Source of the DNA: Microvelia longipes | Taxonomy: Eukaryota; Arthropoda; Insecta; Hemiptera; Veliidae | Assembly: GCA_018340805.1 (NCBI GenBank) | Contig: JACMZG010001914.1 | Coordinates: 13,759,270 to 13,823,269 of the forward strand | Direction: 5' to 3' | DNA: 64,000 nucleotides | In this document: positions 1 to 12,300 of the stretch, piece by piece | Numbering within the stretch: position 1 is the first letter of the stretch | Layout: each line of letters starts with the position of its first letter | The notes under the pieces: model-generated | The model's database searches: none | The model's input: the letters and a program-made list of their open reading frames with translations, nothing else | What the model was told of the DNA's origin: nothing | Program-made: the position numbers and the translations under genes

Positions 1-78
1 TTGTTTATATATAAAATATTGATTATATTTTATTATAATAATAATAATAATCAAGATTAGCAATACATAAAAATACTA

Positions 79-410
79 ATAATCAATACGAAAAAGCCTC
101 TCCACAAAGTTAATTAAATAAAATTCAAAACCGGCTTTTAACCTAAACGGTCATCATCAGTGCCTAAAAAAAAAAGTAAAATAGACTAGAAAACACTAAA
201 AAGAAGAATCAAAAAGTAAAAATGACAAACATAAAATTCAAAACCGGCTTTCAACCTAAACGGTCATCATCAGTGCCTAAAAACAAAAAGTAAAATAGAC
301 TAGAAAACACTAAAAAGAAGAATCAAAAACTAAAAATGACAAACATAAAATTCAAAACCGGCTTTCACCTAAACGGTAATCATCAGTGCTTTTTCGTATT
401 GATTATTATA
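79..410. repeat. Tandem 115-bp repeat inside short inverted repeats (family D type)
   Basis: Two full copies and a partial third copy of a unit of about 115 bp start near 119, 234 and 349. Each begins with AAAATTCAAAACCGGC and carries GGTCATCATCAGTGC. The array is bracketed by a 21-bp inverted repeat: TAATAATCAATACGAAAAAG at 79-98 and its complement near 390-410. The core (ACCGGCTTTCAACC then GGTCATCATCAGTGC) recurs singly at 59,040 and, on the other strand, at 8,480, so this is an expanded member of a dispersed family. Confidence 0.75.
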
Positions 411-665
411 ATACACTCCACCTGCGCTTCACCCTAATAACACATAAAAATACTAGTTCGAGTATAAAGTTATTAAACTACAAAACTAAAATATTTTTTA
501 ACATTTCAAGATATTTAATCGAAAAAAGAAGATTCATCATGCATGTAATGTCGTCACGACGGTACATGCAGAAAAGAAATATATCTTCTTTACTGAAGAG
601 ACAAAAGAAAAAAATATTGATTGTAATGCAAATAATACAATACTTTAAGAACCTTGAAACATTAT

Positions 666-730
666 TTTGAGGATCTCAGGGGCTCTGTGTAACCTCACTG
701 AAATCTCCTCTAAGGGTGAGTGAAGGTGAT
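666..730 (-). repeat. Family C fragment
   Basis: On the minus strand this reads CTCACCCTTAGAGGAGATTT followed by GAGGTTACACAGAGCCCC. It matches the 3' part of family C at 22,615-22,690, 40,100-40,165 and 46,385-46,445. Only this short end is present. Confidence 0.6.
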
Positions 731-1449
731 AATATTATTACTTGCTTTTCTCTTCCAGTACATTTTTTGTGTTTTGATTTGTATTTTAACGTTCTTCTAG
801 TAAGAGTCTGTATTATTTGTTCTGTTTATTTGATTATATTAATTACCGAATTTTGGCCAGGTTATTGTTTCGATGATTCAAAACTCAACCAATAGAGCCC
901 CTCTAGTAATACATTAGAGATACATCTCTATGAAATCAAATTTGATTGATTAATTTGAACCTTAACAGACTTTTAGAGACGCTTTTAGCACTTTTATTGG
1001 CGCTTTGCCAATAAAGTTTTGTTTTTTGTGGAGAGACTTCGTAGTTTTTATTATTTGTAATGGACTTCATGCTAATTATAATCATTTAAAGGAGGTTACA
1101 ATGATGTTAGAACTCTTAGAGTCCTAAAAAATGTTTAAGTATTAAAAAAAATTCACCATGTGTTTGATGACATAGTGTGCCCCCTTTAGTAATGGTGGAA
1201 ACGACTAGGCATACTGAAAATTCTTTTACGGCATACACTTGGAAGGTCCTTATTAATAGTGGAGGAAATGAAGACTGTACAAAGCGAGACCTTCGATTTT
1301 CATATGACTAACACCAAATAGTTTCCTGATCGGCCAACGAAGTGCGCAAACTATCGAATTCGATAAAATTGAAACAGTAAGTTTGAATAGGAGGTTACGT
1401 TATCGTAATAACGTCATAGCCCACCTGAAGAAAAGGTTCAGAACAGAAT

Positions 1450-2095
1450 ATCTTGGACAGTTATAATACGACACACGGCTAAAATCAATTGACAGCCCGC
1501 CAAAATCACAATGCTGCAATAATATGACACAATATGCATTCAAGACTGTCATCTATTGAAAGAAATGGCATTTGAAAAAAAAATGCTGTCTTTTGGTTGA
1601 CAGAGCACAGAACCTGCGCTGTACTTAAATAGCAAGAAATGCTTGAAGAATACGTCAATGTCCAAGTGTCAAATATAGGCACTCAGATCATATTACAACT
1701 TCGCAATAATTGGATGAATTGAACCGATTGGAAGGAAACGAAACGAACTCGAACAGATCAATATGCACAATGAGGGAAATAAAAGCGACGCGAGGTTACA
1801 AATATTTACAATTAGTGTTGTAGTGATTGGAAGGAAACGAAACAAACTCGAACAGATCAATATGCACAATGAGGGAAATAAAAGCGACGCGAGGTTACAA
1901 ATATTTACAACCAGTGTCCTTTTTATGATTTTATTTACGAAAAAGGTATTTTTTTATACCGAGGTTGGCATGAGGTGGAGGGGGAAAGAATGGGGTCGGT
2001 CTGAACCAATAGAATTCTTTCTCTCACAGATTTTTGGCACGCTGTCAATTGATTTTAGCCGTGTGTCGGACTATAGTACACCATAACAAACAAGG
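1450..2095. mobile_element. Inverted-repeat (fold-back type) element
   Basis: The segment CGACACACGGCTAAAATC with AATTGACAG at 1468-1494 returns as its reverse complement at 2042-2071, inside a longer imperfect inverted repeat of about 50 bp. The internal 640 bp has no transposase frame. A direct duplication at 1726-1920 lies inside. The structure fits a non-autonomous terminal-inverted-repeat element. No target duplication was identified. Confidence 0.5.
1726..1920. repeat. 99-bp tandem duplication
   Basis: Two near-identical copies (1726-1824 and 1825-1920) begin GATTGGAAGGAAACGAAAC. They differ at a few sites. A 107-codon open frame runs through both copies. It arises from the duplication and has no recognisable protein features. 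Confidence 0.85.
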
Positions 2096-2484
2096 ACCAA
2101 GTACTACAGTGAAAGTTGGAGAACTGTACTTTATTGGTACAGAAGATAAAAAACGTCGTAGAGGTGTCTCCTGGCGCTAGTCAAGTTGAAGACCCAACAA
2201 GGAGAGAATCTAAGGCCAATTCAGCGTTTATCTATTATACCTATACATGTGATAACAACTTACAATGGGTATTTATTGCCAGCTGTTGGGCAGAATAACT
2301 GATGGTTCTTCTTTATACACGGCGTGCCTCTGATGTAATCACCTCTAATTTCTAAACCTAATGCTAATGATAATGCTGTCCATAGGATCTGCAATCAGAA
2401 GATAAACATCAATTAGAAGGGTTATAGCGTTCATGTATTTATATGGGGATATTAGCAGAGACTAAATTTAGTAGCACATGCGGT

Positions 2485-2740
2485 TACTAGTACATAATTG
2501 CGGGTGAATGACGTCATAAAAAATTTTATTTTCGAATAGCACAACTACAGCGTTAGACTGATTTTTTGACAAAATTTCAACTATCTAGCATGAATACACA
2601 AGGAATTACGATGGTAACAGACACACACATACAGACAGACAACTTTGTCAAAACCACTAAGGCCTTAAAAACACCTGAAACGGATAATTCCGGTTTCATT
2701 CCGGTTTCGGGTTTTTATTACAAACACAATGCTTTTCCTA
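2485..2740 (+). repeat. Family G fragment (3' part)
   Basis: It shares with other G copies the ordered blocks GCGGGTGAATGACGTCAT, AGCACAACTACA, CACACATACAGACAGACAAC and ACACCTGAAACGGATAATTC. The 5' half seen at 23.3 kb and 41.3 kb is missing. Confidence 0.7.
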
Positions 2741-2744
2741 TTAC

Positions 2745-2941
2745 GATTGTTTAAAAATCGTACACAAGTCTGAATGACTTGTGTACGATTGCTTAAAAAT
2801 GGTACGCAAGTTTGAATGACTTGTGTACGATTGCTTAAAAATGGTACACAAGTCTAAATGACTTGTGTACGATTGTTCGTACACAAAAAAAAAAAAAAAA
2901 AAAAAAAATCGAAATCTTACACAAGTCTGAATGACTTGTGA
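2745..2941. repeat. 42-bp tandem hairpin repeat with poly(A) run
   Basis: Three 42-bp units start at 2745, 2787 and 2829, and a partial unit starts at 2871. Each can fold as GTACACAAGTC / GACTTGTGTAC. A run of about 25 A follows (2885-2909), then another hairpin copy (2913-2941). The array directly follows the G fragment. Confidence 0.8.
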
Positions 2942-3986
2942 TTAATTGAATATTAATACCTACGGTATGAAAAAGGAAAAGTAATAAAGTAAACATAATT
3001 AACAAAGTAAAAACCTCTTCACCATATAAAGATACACGAATTTGCAATCAAATGTTACCATAATTGTGTAAGCTTACCAAATTTTCCATTTTTTATTTAG
3101 TTTAAAACAAATTTATTGAAGAATTATTATTAAATTTAATTAAAATTCTTTTTATTTAATTATTCGCTCTTTAAAATTATTAATTTTTACAAATTTCTTT
3201 TAATTATTTCGTAAAACAACGTCCAAGGGATGTTTTCATAAAAATGCATTTAATTTTAAACTTTTTAAATTTAATTTAAACAAAAAACTATATATTTGCA
3301 AGTGGACAAATCAGCTAAAGCTGATTTTCTGTTTGCACGTTAAAAAATAGAAATCGAAAATGATGCTTTAAATAAATTGAATGTAGTGTGAGTTAACGCG
3401 ATTTATAATAAAAACTGAAGTTAGTCGACGCTGACCACAGAGATAAAACGTTGATAATTTTGAAAACTTTGATAACATATTTGAACCAGAAAATCTGCCA
3501 TGTATGAATAAATATGATGCTCTGAGAAAATTGAAATGGCGGTTTAGTATTTGGTATAGAGAAAGTAACCAACTGTTGCTCAAGATGTTTTAACAACCAG
3601 TTATTGATCAATGGGATTCTCTATGTGAGTAGATAAAAGGCAATATAGTGAATTCAACAGGTTACTAATGATACGTGTTTTTAAGCATACTTAAATATGA
3701 GTAATTACTAAGTAATATAATTAAAAGTAATACCCGTTAAGAGCCTTCCGGCTCATCAGAGATAACCCCTGTGGGAAGCACCTCAGGTGTAAGCGAAAAC
3801 TCTTGCGCTCTTAAAATAACTAACTGCATTAAAAATAACTTAAAATAAACGACCTTAAAATAAACTGTAAGTGTATATTAAAGTTGGTAACTATTTATTT
3901 TTTAAAACCCTTATATAAACTTATAGTGTAACATGGGATGCGAAACTCAGATCTTTCAGGTAAACATGACTAGTACACACACACAA

Positions 3987-3987
<1 letters not shown>
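2942..3987. other. AT-rich spacer, no gene seen
   Basis: This starts with a short G-family end (TACCTACGGTATGAAAAAGG near 2959) and continues as plain AT-rich DNA. At 3735-3800 there is a slightly GC-richer patch with the small hairpin GAGCCTTCCGGCTC. No frame resembles a protein. Confidence 0.5.
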
Positions 3988-4017
<30 letters not shown>

Positions 4018-4058
4018 TATATATATATTATATATATAATATATATATATATATATAC
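3988..4058. repeat. (TA)n microsatellite
   Basis: Almost pure TA dinucleotides with three single-base slips, preceded by a short CA run. Confidence 0.95.
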
Positions 4059-5100
4059 ATTTCATCAGAGTCTCTCTTTCTAAAAAAAACACCTACCCCC
4101 TTACTTGACCCAACCTCATATAATTACAAAGGAATTACTTTAAAGTATAATTTAAAGCTAAAATGCATGGTAAAAGATCCTAACTTTAAATCGCATAGGA
4201 CATAGGATTTGTCAGAATGTACCATATGTAAGCATGGGCTAGAAATTGAAAAAAAAGAATTCTACAGAGATATCGAAGTTTCAATTATTTAATTACGTAA
4301 ATTATATTATTCAATCAACATATATTTTTGGAATCAGATGATCAGTCGGAATCGATCTCCCACATACCCCCTTAACTTCCACCATCCAAAATTCCTCATA
4401 TGTATCATTCTCTTAAAAAAATTGCAAAAATAAGACAAAAAATTGTTATGAAATAGGCAAAGAACTGTATATACCTTAAGATCATAAATTGACTTTGACT
4501 GAGCTGACAACTTAATAACTAGGAACATAATATTTAAGCATCCTGATAAGAATTATAAGATGTCCTTATTCTATTTCGTCTTACAAATTAATTTTTCTAT
4601 GAAAATTCCTTAATTGCTCTTAATTAACGTTAAACATTCAAAATACAATCATTGGATGTTTATCTGAGTGAGAAATTCTAAATTAATTTAATAATAGATT
4701 TGGTTTGATAATTCTATGTCTTCTACGGAAGAACTATTAACACGATATTGTTTGAAATTGTTTGAGATATTCATGCATAATATTACTAGTTAATATCTAT
4801 TGCAGGCAAATTTACCAAATAGTCAGTAAACATGCATAAAATTCGTGAATCAAAATTATATCAATCTCATATGATCATTTTGTCTTTGGAAATTCGCTAA
4901 AAACGTCTTGCCTCGTCGACATTGTTTTAAATGAAACTACAGTTTAACATAATAATTTCTCAGTTCATTTATTCCGTGAAAATTTATTGATGGTTAAATA
5001 TGTAAAATCAGGTTTGTAAACGAATGGTATTATTCCTCTCTTTGTATAAAAATGTTTATTTTTGTATTCAAACGATTTTAATTTAAATATATATTAATAC
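4059..5100. other. AT-rich spacer, no gene seen
   Basis: No coding frame above background, no inverted repeat and no family match was noticed. Confidence 0.45.
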
Positions 5101-5101
5101 A

Positions 5102-5372
5102 TACTTTCGGTGTGGTTTCGTTCCGTCTACAAATCATTCCGTCAACAAATCAGTTGGTCGACAGTCGACGGAAAGATTTGTCGACGCATCAACCCGAATC
5201 ATACCGTCGACGTAATGATTTATCTACTGTATGATTTGTCGACGCAACAACCTCACCTCTATCGTCGACAAACTTAAATTATTTGTTTATAAAATGATTT
5301 CTCCACGGAATGATTTGACGACGGTAAAAACCAACTTTCTCGACGGAATGATTTGTCGACGGAGTGATACGA
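5102..5372. repeat. Degenerate repeats of a GTCGACGGAATGATTTGTCGACG-type word
   Basis: Variants of GTCGACGGAATGATTTG (or its relatives with GACGTAATG, CACGGAATG, GACGGAGTG) recur about eight times with irregular spacing. Many copies contain the palindrome GTCGAC. GC content is well above the surroundings. No frame is conserved. Confidence 0.6.
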
Positions 5373-5955
5373 TGCCTTAATTTCAATGAAAGAATAAGTA
5401 AGAAGTTCATTTCGCCCTTTATCTTCAAGGCATTATCATGTTTAAAACATACAAATAAAGATGAAAAAAATACGTATTTCAGCAAATTTATTCTTAATTA
5501 TTGTTTGATTGAGTTTAATTATTTTAATTGAAAAGAGTAGGAAATAGATCATTTCCTACATGTATTAGTACTAGACTATACGCGTGCAACCTCTAGTAAT
5601 ACTTCGCCATATGGTAATAATTCTTTCCTTAATTGCATTCATAATCTGAAAACTGATACAATTTTATTGCAGAAATTGCTTTGTTTCAAACTTTTTGACC
5701 AAGAGTATCCATTATGTAAATTTTAGCACCTTTTATTATTTTTTATGTTACTAAAAATTATTTTTATGTTATTAAAATAATTTTAGTTTTTATTAGATTT
5801 TCAATATATTGAAAATATCAGAATTCCCAATAACAAACACACTTTATCACTGAAATAATCCCCTCTACTCACCACGTCTTGATTTCCTTTTTTACAAATT
5901 TCCTTTGGGAAAAAATTCTCTAATATGGTAGGCATCATAGCGGAGTCGAAATATA

Positions 5956-6021
<66 letters not shown>

Positions 6022-8470
6022 CGGCTGTGTTCTATAAATTTCGTTTATACTCCATATAACGACATTTTAAATGTCGGTCATATTCTTACATGGCCAACGG
6101 CTATCTAAGAACAAATAATACATAACATCATAAATGTGGCCGAGAAGTGGCCCGACGTCGCATACCGTCTATGGAACCGTAAGCCCCTAGTTTAATTTTG
6201 TATTCGTTGGGCTGTAACAGTCGTAAAAGAAAATTATAAGTGGAAATCTGAACTTAAATTTCCAATTAAACTGGAATTTCTTTTTAAATTTAATCTTAAT
6301 TTTCTGAAAATTAAATCTAAATTTATATTAGAGTATTTTTTTGACTGATATGATATATATATATAATTTAAATTTGAGTAAATTCACATCATTCAATCAT
6401 CAACATTGTCAATGTTGATGTCCTACATTCCGAAAAACATTTGAATAAACGACGCATTTTGGAAAGTCTTTAAATTAAAACTGACCCCAACACCATGAAT
6501 AAAAACAGGATACAAACAATAAAAATAGCAAGTACTCAAATATTTTAAATTCATAAAGACCCCCTAAAAATTCAGTGCCTCCGTCTACAAATACAAATCA
6601 CCGTTCAGTTAATTGTTTGTCCCTGCCTCCTTAATATTTTTTGTTTACTGACGTTTTCTGTGATGTATTCTAAATTATTTTCAACTTTATAAGTTGCGTT
6701 TAAAAAATTGTTGCATTACAATTTTAGTTTTATTTTGAATTCACTTGAAGATGTTGAGCTTCGCTCAATGAAACGTTGTGAGAATTATTAAATAAATTAA
6801 TATTATATAGGACTGCAGTCTTCAAAAAATTTAAATTATATATTTATATTATTTCAACTAACCGGTATGGTACAATTTGTAGTATTGTAACTCTTAGTGC
6901 AGTTTACAGCTGGCATCATCATCTTGTCACGGTAATGAATGGCGACTAACAGTCTCAATTTTGTCGTCAAATGATCTCGCCAACAAACCAATTCAAATTT
7001 TTAAAAAAGTACCAATATCTACTCTAATAAATCCCTCCTAATTTGTGACAAAGAAAATTAACATCAACAAAATAATATAAACACTTGACCAACACTATTA
7101 TTTAACTATTAGCGAACTTTCATAATGAAAATTACGCTTATTTAATTACTTCATTTTGAATTATCAAATTTATAAAAGCATTAATTGTTTTTTATAAAAA
7201 AAATTAAACTAATTTAAACAAAATAATAAGAAAAATCATCTACTGTTAAAATGAAGTTTCCAACAAATAGAATGAAGCCAATATTGTCTATATAAAAATT
7301 TAAAGATAAAATAACAAAAACTTAATTATAATTTTTGCACCATTTTAATTTCTAATATCACCAATCGATTATTTATAATCAACAATATTTAATGATTGCA
7401 ATAATTTTTATAAAAGTTCTTATTTAATTTTGACTACTTTTTTAACTAAAATAATATATTTTTTTAAGCATAGAACTACTCGAAGTGCGTCCAAAATAAT
7501 TTTGCTCTGTATTGTTTAAACGAACAAGTGACACTTAAATTTATTAAAAGAGACAAAAATTGAAACACTCGTCTAATCTATTAAAAACTAATTTAAATTA
7601 AATTAATAAAAATATTAAGTTTAGAAACACTTGAAAAAATACTTTATTTATATAATAAGTTAAAATGGTTGAAAATAAAGTCTTTTTAAAAAGATTTATA
7701 GTAAAAATTACAAGACCGTGTCTAATTGGAGAGATACAATAATAAGCTGTTGTTACCTCGACTAACTTAAAAAGACTGACTAAATACATGTTTTTCTTTT
7801 TCTTCTTCATTTAATCTTCCTTAAAATTCATATTCAGTAGTTATATATAGACAAGCATACATTTTGTAAAATAATATACTTATGTTCCTAAATATTGACT
7901 TAATAAAATTGTAGAAATTATATTTGAAAAAAAAAAATATATTAAATAATATGAATTCTTGATCAATTTAGTTAAATTAAAAGTGTCGTATGTATAAAAA
8001 CTATTTATTGAAACAATTGCAATTTGAAATTAATTTATAATTAATAAAATAAGTTCATTTAGTCAAATATACCAATAAATGCAAAAATAATACAAATTTA
8101 ATTCGTATCCATTGTAAATTAATAAATTAATTGTCAAATTATTAACTTTCTTTAACATAGAAGTGACGTATATTATATTTTTATTATTTTTATTTAAACT
8201 ATAAATGTTATTAATTGACATATATGATTTAATTTTTAAAGTCTATTAAAGCATATAAGTATTAAGTATGTATCATCTTCAAGAGGTGTAACCAGACGAT
8301 TGTCTTCAGAGGCGTTAGCATTGGTCAGTAACGAGTGGGGGCATTGAATTTCCCACATCTATTGTTCTTAAGACAAAAAAAACACTAAATAATCCAATAT
8401 GATGGGGTTTTGCATGAAATATGATTTTATCAAGGCATTATTTATGGTATAGTTATGAAATATATTCTTC
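5373..8470. other. Long AT-rich stretch with a TA array, no gene seen
   Basis: It holds a (TA)n array at 5949-6020, directly preceded by a fragment of the family A end (ATTTCCTTTGGGAAAAAATT near 5900). At 6745-6785 there is a hairpin TTGAGC/GCTCAA followed by TGAAACG. The rest is plain AT-rich DNA with no convincing coding frame on either strand. Confidence 0.45.
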
Positions 8471-8477
8471 AACGGTT

Positions 8478-8560
8478 TTGCACTGATGATGGTCTCTTGC
8501 TAGGTTGAAAGCGCATTGCCAATAATTTGTTTATTTTGTGGAGAGACCTTTAAATTAATT
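8478..8560 (-). repeat. Family D copy
   Basis: It reads GCACTGATGATGGTCTCTTG then AGGTTGAAAGCGC and TTTGTGGAGAGACC on the plus strand. This is the reverse complement of 59,025-59,095. A shorter relic with GGCGCTTTGCCAATAAAG and TGTGGAGAGACTTC lies at 998-1045. Confidence 0.6.
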
Positions 8561-8917
8561 ATATATAAAACTTTAGTTTCGGGTTTTTTTTTAGGAAGAA
8601 TACAATGCTTTTTCTATATATCAGCGGAAGTGGTGAAGAAAAGTAAAAATACCGAAAATAATTGTTTTTTTCGAGGTGTACTTATAGTGTCAAAAAGTAT
8701 AAATAAATCTGTACTTTGTATGTATAATTAGTCTTCTTCTTAAAACGCTAATTGCTTAATTTTATGTTTGAAAAACTGATTATATATAATTTTCGCTCCA
8801 AGCTACCGTGTGTGCTTTCGTAAGAAGCGATACTTTTTTAATGAATATTTCTTAGTATTGGGATCCGAAGTCTGTACACTCAATAGATATAGTATTATAG
8901 AACCTGTTATAAAAAAA

Positions 8918-9315
8918 TTCTGTCGTGGAGATGCGCAAGCCGAGCGAATTTTCTATGCGTGCTTCTCACATAATACAATTCTTGCTTAAGTTTTAGTTTA
9001 TGACCAGAGCAGTAAAATTATTACTTATTACCTAATGTTTCCGGATTTCAAAGGAAGTTTGCATATTTTATATAAAACTATGGTCATTATTCGAAAATCG
9101 ACACTTAAAATCATTATTGGCACTCATTAAAAGGATAGTTTTTGCTCATATTCAATATGATTCAGCGTATAATCTTTGAAAAATCCGGAAAAATTAGTTT
9201 AAAGTAATAATGCAACTGCTCAGGTCAAGAAAACATGAGCCGACATCTTAAGCAAGAGAATCGCGCATTTCAAATGGAATTCGCTCGGCTTGTCGACCTC
9301 CGAGCCAAAATTATT
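8918..9315. mobile_element. Family B fold-back element (stand-alone, diverged)
   Basis: The left end reads GTCGTGGAGATGCGCAAGCC then GAGCGAATTTTC. The right end is its inverted partner (GAATTCGCTCGGCTTGTCGA then CCTCCGAG). The ends correspond to the family B consensus GGCGCGGTGGTCCGCATGTC seen at 33.2 and 42.1 kb. It is about 400 bp long and non-coding, and looks older than the 33-kb and 42-kb copies. Confidence 0.6.
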
Positions 9316-9324
9316 TTTTTATTA

Positions 9325-9672
9325 AGTGTCAACCTAATATTCTTTTATCTTACTGAACTATAAAATATCTACATGGACCAAGGGAGTAAAGAATGTAATT
9401 CAAAGAAGTAAAGAAACCCCTTAGGTCCGGTATTCGCAGCCCGGGCTATGCTCTAAGATTATATGAATTGTATTTGTATTATAATGATTTCGCCAATTTT
9501 AATTAATTCTTAGTGGATAGTAGTTGCAACCCACTTGAGGTGGTTCCTGCAGGGTGAATACCCTGATGGGCCGGATGGCCCTAAAACGGGCATTTATAAG
9601 AGTTGACCTAACATTCTTTTTTTTTTACTGAACTATAAAATATCTTCATGGACTAAGGGAGTAAAGAATGCT
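9325..9672. repeat. 70-bp direct repeat pair
   Basis: 9325-9390 and 9602-9670 both contain ACTGAACTATAAAATATC followed by CATGGACYAAGGGAGTAAAG. They bracket about 210 bp of mixed sequence. The second copy forms the start of the family P copy next to it. Confidence 0.7.
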
Positions 9673-10075
9673 ATTATTTCCCTATAAGCAATAAGTTGGT
9701 TTCAAAGGCGAAAGCCAAAAGGAGCCAAAGCATTTAACTCCCAAAGCGAAGCCGAGGAAGGTAATTATTGCGAGAGAAAAATAACATTTAACTACCGAGG
9801 TGCAAAAAAATTTATCTCCAGAAGTTGACCCAACTTAATTGTTATATTCTCATTCTAATATGTTTTGTTGCATTTTGTTTTTGAATTTTTTACCAGATCC
9901 CCCTTATAATTTTGAGGATGCCGCTCTTAAAAAAGACATACTTTTTTATATTGATCCACATTTCTTTTGAAACGGATTTTGAGCTTCTAATAAATTTTGG
10001 GAATGCTGCCCCCGAAATAATGTTAAATAAATTTGGTCAGACCCCTTATGAATTTAAGGAATGCCGCTCCCGACA
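9640..10075 (-). repeat. Family P copy
   Basis: This is the reverse complement of 49,065-49,505. Shared blocks are AGGGAGTAAAGAATGCTATT, a patch of gaaGCCGAGGaa and aaGCCAAaGG words, CCCCTTATAATTTTGAGGAT and a second ATGAATTTAAGGAATGCCGC. The length is about 440 bp in both. No coding frame is conserved between copies, so it is probably a non-autonomous element. Confidence 0.65.
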
Positions 10076-10314
10076 AAAGTATAAGTGTACTCACTCAATA
10101 AGATTTGAAGTACTCTAATAATAACACTTTTTACACACTTTCTTTATAAAATAAAAAAGTCAAAAAAACTTCGTATTATTATACGGTCTGGAAAAAATCC
10201 AAAGATATTGTTCAATTAAAAATTAACTGGTATCGTGAAGAAAGAACCTGCAAATTCTCGATATCATAGCCAATACTCTAATTACGCTCAATCCATACTC
10301 TATCCATAATCTAT

Positions 10315-10553
10315 CCAGGCATGTCCTAAAAATAATATAAGTATTTTTGCATTTTATTATATACATGAATACTTACAAATTATTATTTTACAAATTTTGG
10401 CAATGAAATAAAATAAATAATATATATATATATATATAATAGTTTTCTTTTACTTATTATTTTATTTCATCATTGCCAAAATAATACTTCGAAAATAATA
10501 TTTGTAAAATAATATTTGTAAGTATTCATGTGTGTGTGTATATATATATATAT

Positions 10554-10612
<59 letters not shown>

Positions 10613-10619
10613 TAATATA

Positions 10620-10651
<32 letters not shown>

Positions 10652-10785
10652 TATATTATATTATATATTATTATTATATATATATATATATCTATATATA
10701 TATTATATTATATATAATATAATATATATTATATATTATATATATATATAATATTATATATGTATTGTTACTTTTCGTTTTCTCA
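10315..10785. mobile_element. Family T fold-back element with (TA)n centre
   Basis: The left arm TTTTGGCAATGAAATAAAAT (10,398 on) and the right arm TTATTTTATTTCATCATTGC (10,458 on) are inverted copies around a short TA run. A second, much longer TA array (10,541-10,760) follows. A relative with the same arms and TA loops lies at 27,290-27,750. Confidence 0.65.
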
Positions 10786-10794
10786 ACTGATTTT

Positions 10795-11445
10795 ACATCT
10801 CGGCAAACAACGAAAACGCTGCTGTTTTTAATTTTTGTCCTGGTTGATCTTTAGATTTGACGATTTTTCGACTTTTTGGTTACTAAGAGTGGTCGTGTCG
10901 ACTTCGGACTGGCTTAATTAATTTAAGCGCACTAACAAACATGAAGATCTTTTTCTCGGCAAAATCTAGATATTAATAGCTTTGTACTTCCCAAAGTTGA
11001 TAATTTCAACTTTATCTAGCTTTTTTGTTTGCCTTAAATAGCGTACATGTATATTAACGTAAGTTTCAGCACGGTATGAATGGTTTGCCGATTTTAAGTG
11101 ATATTTTAATTTTTCGGGGATCATTATTGTGAGTTTATAAATATTTTATAAACAATAATAGGAGCCTGTATTTGTACTATTATATATTGTGTTTTTTATT
11201 TATTAAAATGAACTTTTTTATATTGAATTTTGTAAGTATCATTTTAATCCGAAAAAGAATTGGAAAGTTATTATATTTATATATATTTACTTTATACTTT
11301 TTTTTGAGCGCGTGTGTTTTGTTGGACGTAATTTTTTTGTTGAGCCTCTGAAATGGATTTCTGACTCACCCTCGACTTTGGCTCTCGCTATTTCACCCAT
11401 CCCATTAGCGAATTTTTTAAAGGAAATTCGCTAAAGGGAAATAAC
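10795..11445 (-). repeat. Family A relic
   Basis: It shares, in the order of the 42.9-43.8 kb copy, TTTTTCGACTTTTTGGTTAC, AGAGTGGTCGTGTCGACTTC, the block GAGCCTCTGAAATGGATTTC and the terminal hairpin ATTAGCGAATTTTTTAAAGG / AAATTCGCTAAA. The middle is diverged. Confidence 0.6.
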
Positions 11446-11674
11446 TCTTCAATAAACTTTAACTTTTATCTTGAGTTTATAATAAATCAAGCCTTTAAAA
11501 CTTCTGAGAACTGACAACAACACGCGAAAAAAGTTAAGTATTGAATATATTTGAAAATACGTTTAGTTTGAACATTTAAATGATAATAACTTTAGAGCTT
11601 TTTGACTGTTCTAAATTGTAATAACAATTAAATTGATGATGACTTCAGTCCTTTTTTAAAATATTTATTGAAAA

Positions 11675-11850
11675 TAAATTGACGAAGAGCTTTCGCCCAG
11701 GGATCCCGAGCTTCTTCAGTTAGTGAAATTGACAAAAATGAAAAAGATTTGTAAATTAATAAAATTTATTAATTTTAAAACTTTTTTATTTTGATCAATT
11801 TCAAAAGCTGAAGAAGCTCAGGGCGAAAGCTCTTCATCAATTTAAGTGTT
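11675..11850. repeat. Fold-back repeat
   Basis: ATTGACGAAGAGCTTTCGCC followed by CAGGGATCCCGAGCTTCTTC pairs with GAAGAAGCTCAGGGCGAAAG and CTCTTCATCAATTTAA near 11,810-11,845. The left arm carries a few extra bases. The loop is AT-rich. Confidence 0.7.
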
Positions 11851-11894
11851 ATTTAAATGCTACGCGTAAAATTAATATTATAATTCAATTTAAT

Positions 11895-12300
11895 ACTACT
11901 AATATAGAAGGAGCGTAGGACCGTAAACACAATGTAATTCTACTGATAACACGAAAGCCGGTTGACTGGTGGTCTTAAGTAGGGGTACCACCCTAACAAC
12001 AAACATTATTTTATAAATGTGTTAAAATACCACTAATGAAAAAATCTTAGTAACAAATAAAATAACTTAAAAACCTGCTATAATATATTATATATATATA
12101 TTATATATATATTATATATATATATATTATTATATATATAATTATATACTATATATATTATATATATAGTATGTATATATCGATCATTAATTAAAAAAGA
12201 ACATAATAAGAAAATTGTATATTGTTACGGTGGCCAATATTACTTAAGACCACCAGTGATATGACTTTGCTGTTATCAGTTATGGTCCTTCTAATTATTT
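11895..12300. mobile_element. Fold-back element with TA-rich centre
   Basis: The outer arms contain ATAGAAGGAGCGTAGGACCG, CTGATAACA and ACTGGTGGTCTTAAGTA on the left, and the reverse complement (TACTTAAGACCACCAGTGAT, TGTTATCAG, TGGTCCTTCTAAT) on the right. The middle is (TA)n at 12,083-12,180. It is non-coding and about 400 bp long. Confidence 0.65.

Noticed and set aside
79..410. Hammerhead ribozyme (CTGATGA...GAAA core in family D, as known in Penelope-like elements and retrozymes)
   Set aside because: The core words and a helix II-like stem are present, but the base pair next to GAAA is wrong, the bases before CTGATGA pair with those after GAAA instead of forming separate helices I and III, and no cleavage site can be placed.
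1763..2086. 107-codon frame
   Set aside because: Its first two thirds are the 99-bp tandem duplication read twice. It has no domain and lies inside an inverted-repeat element.
10528..10751. Open frames of Tyr-Ile repeats in TA arrays (also 3,933, 19,660-19,922, 43,455-43,679, 44,753-44,968 and 51,635-51,863)
   Set aside because: These are simple products of (TA)n, which has no stop codon in any register. They are open on both strands and have no protein features.
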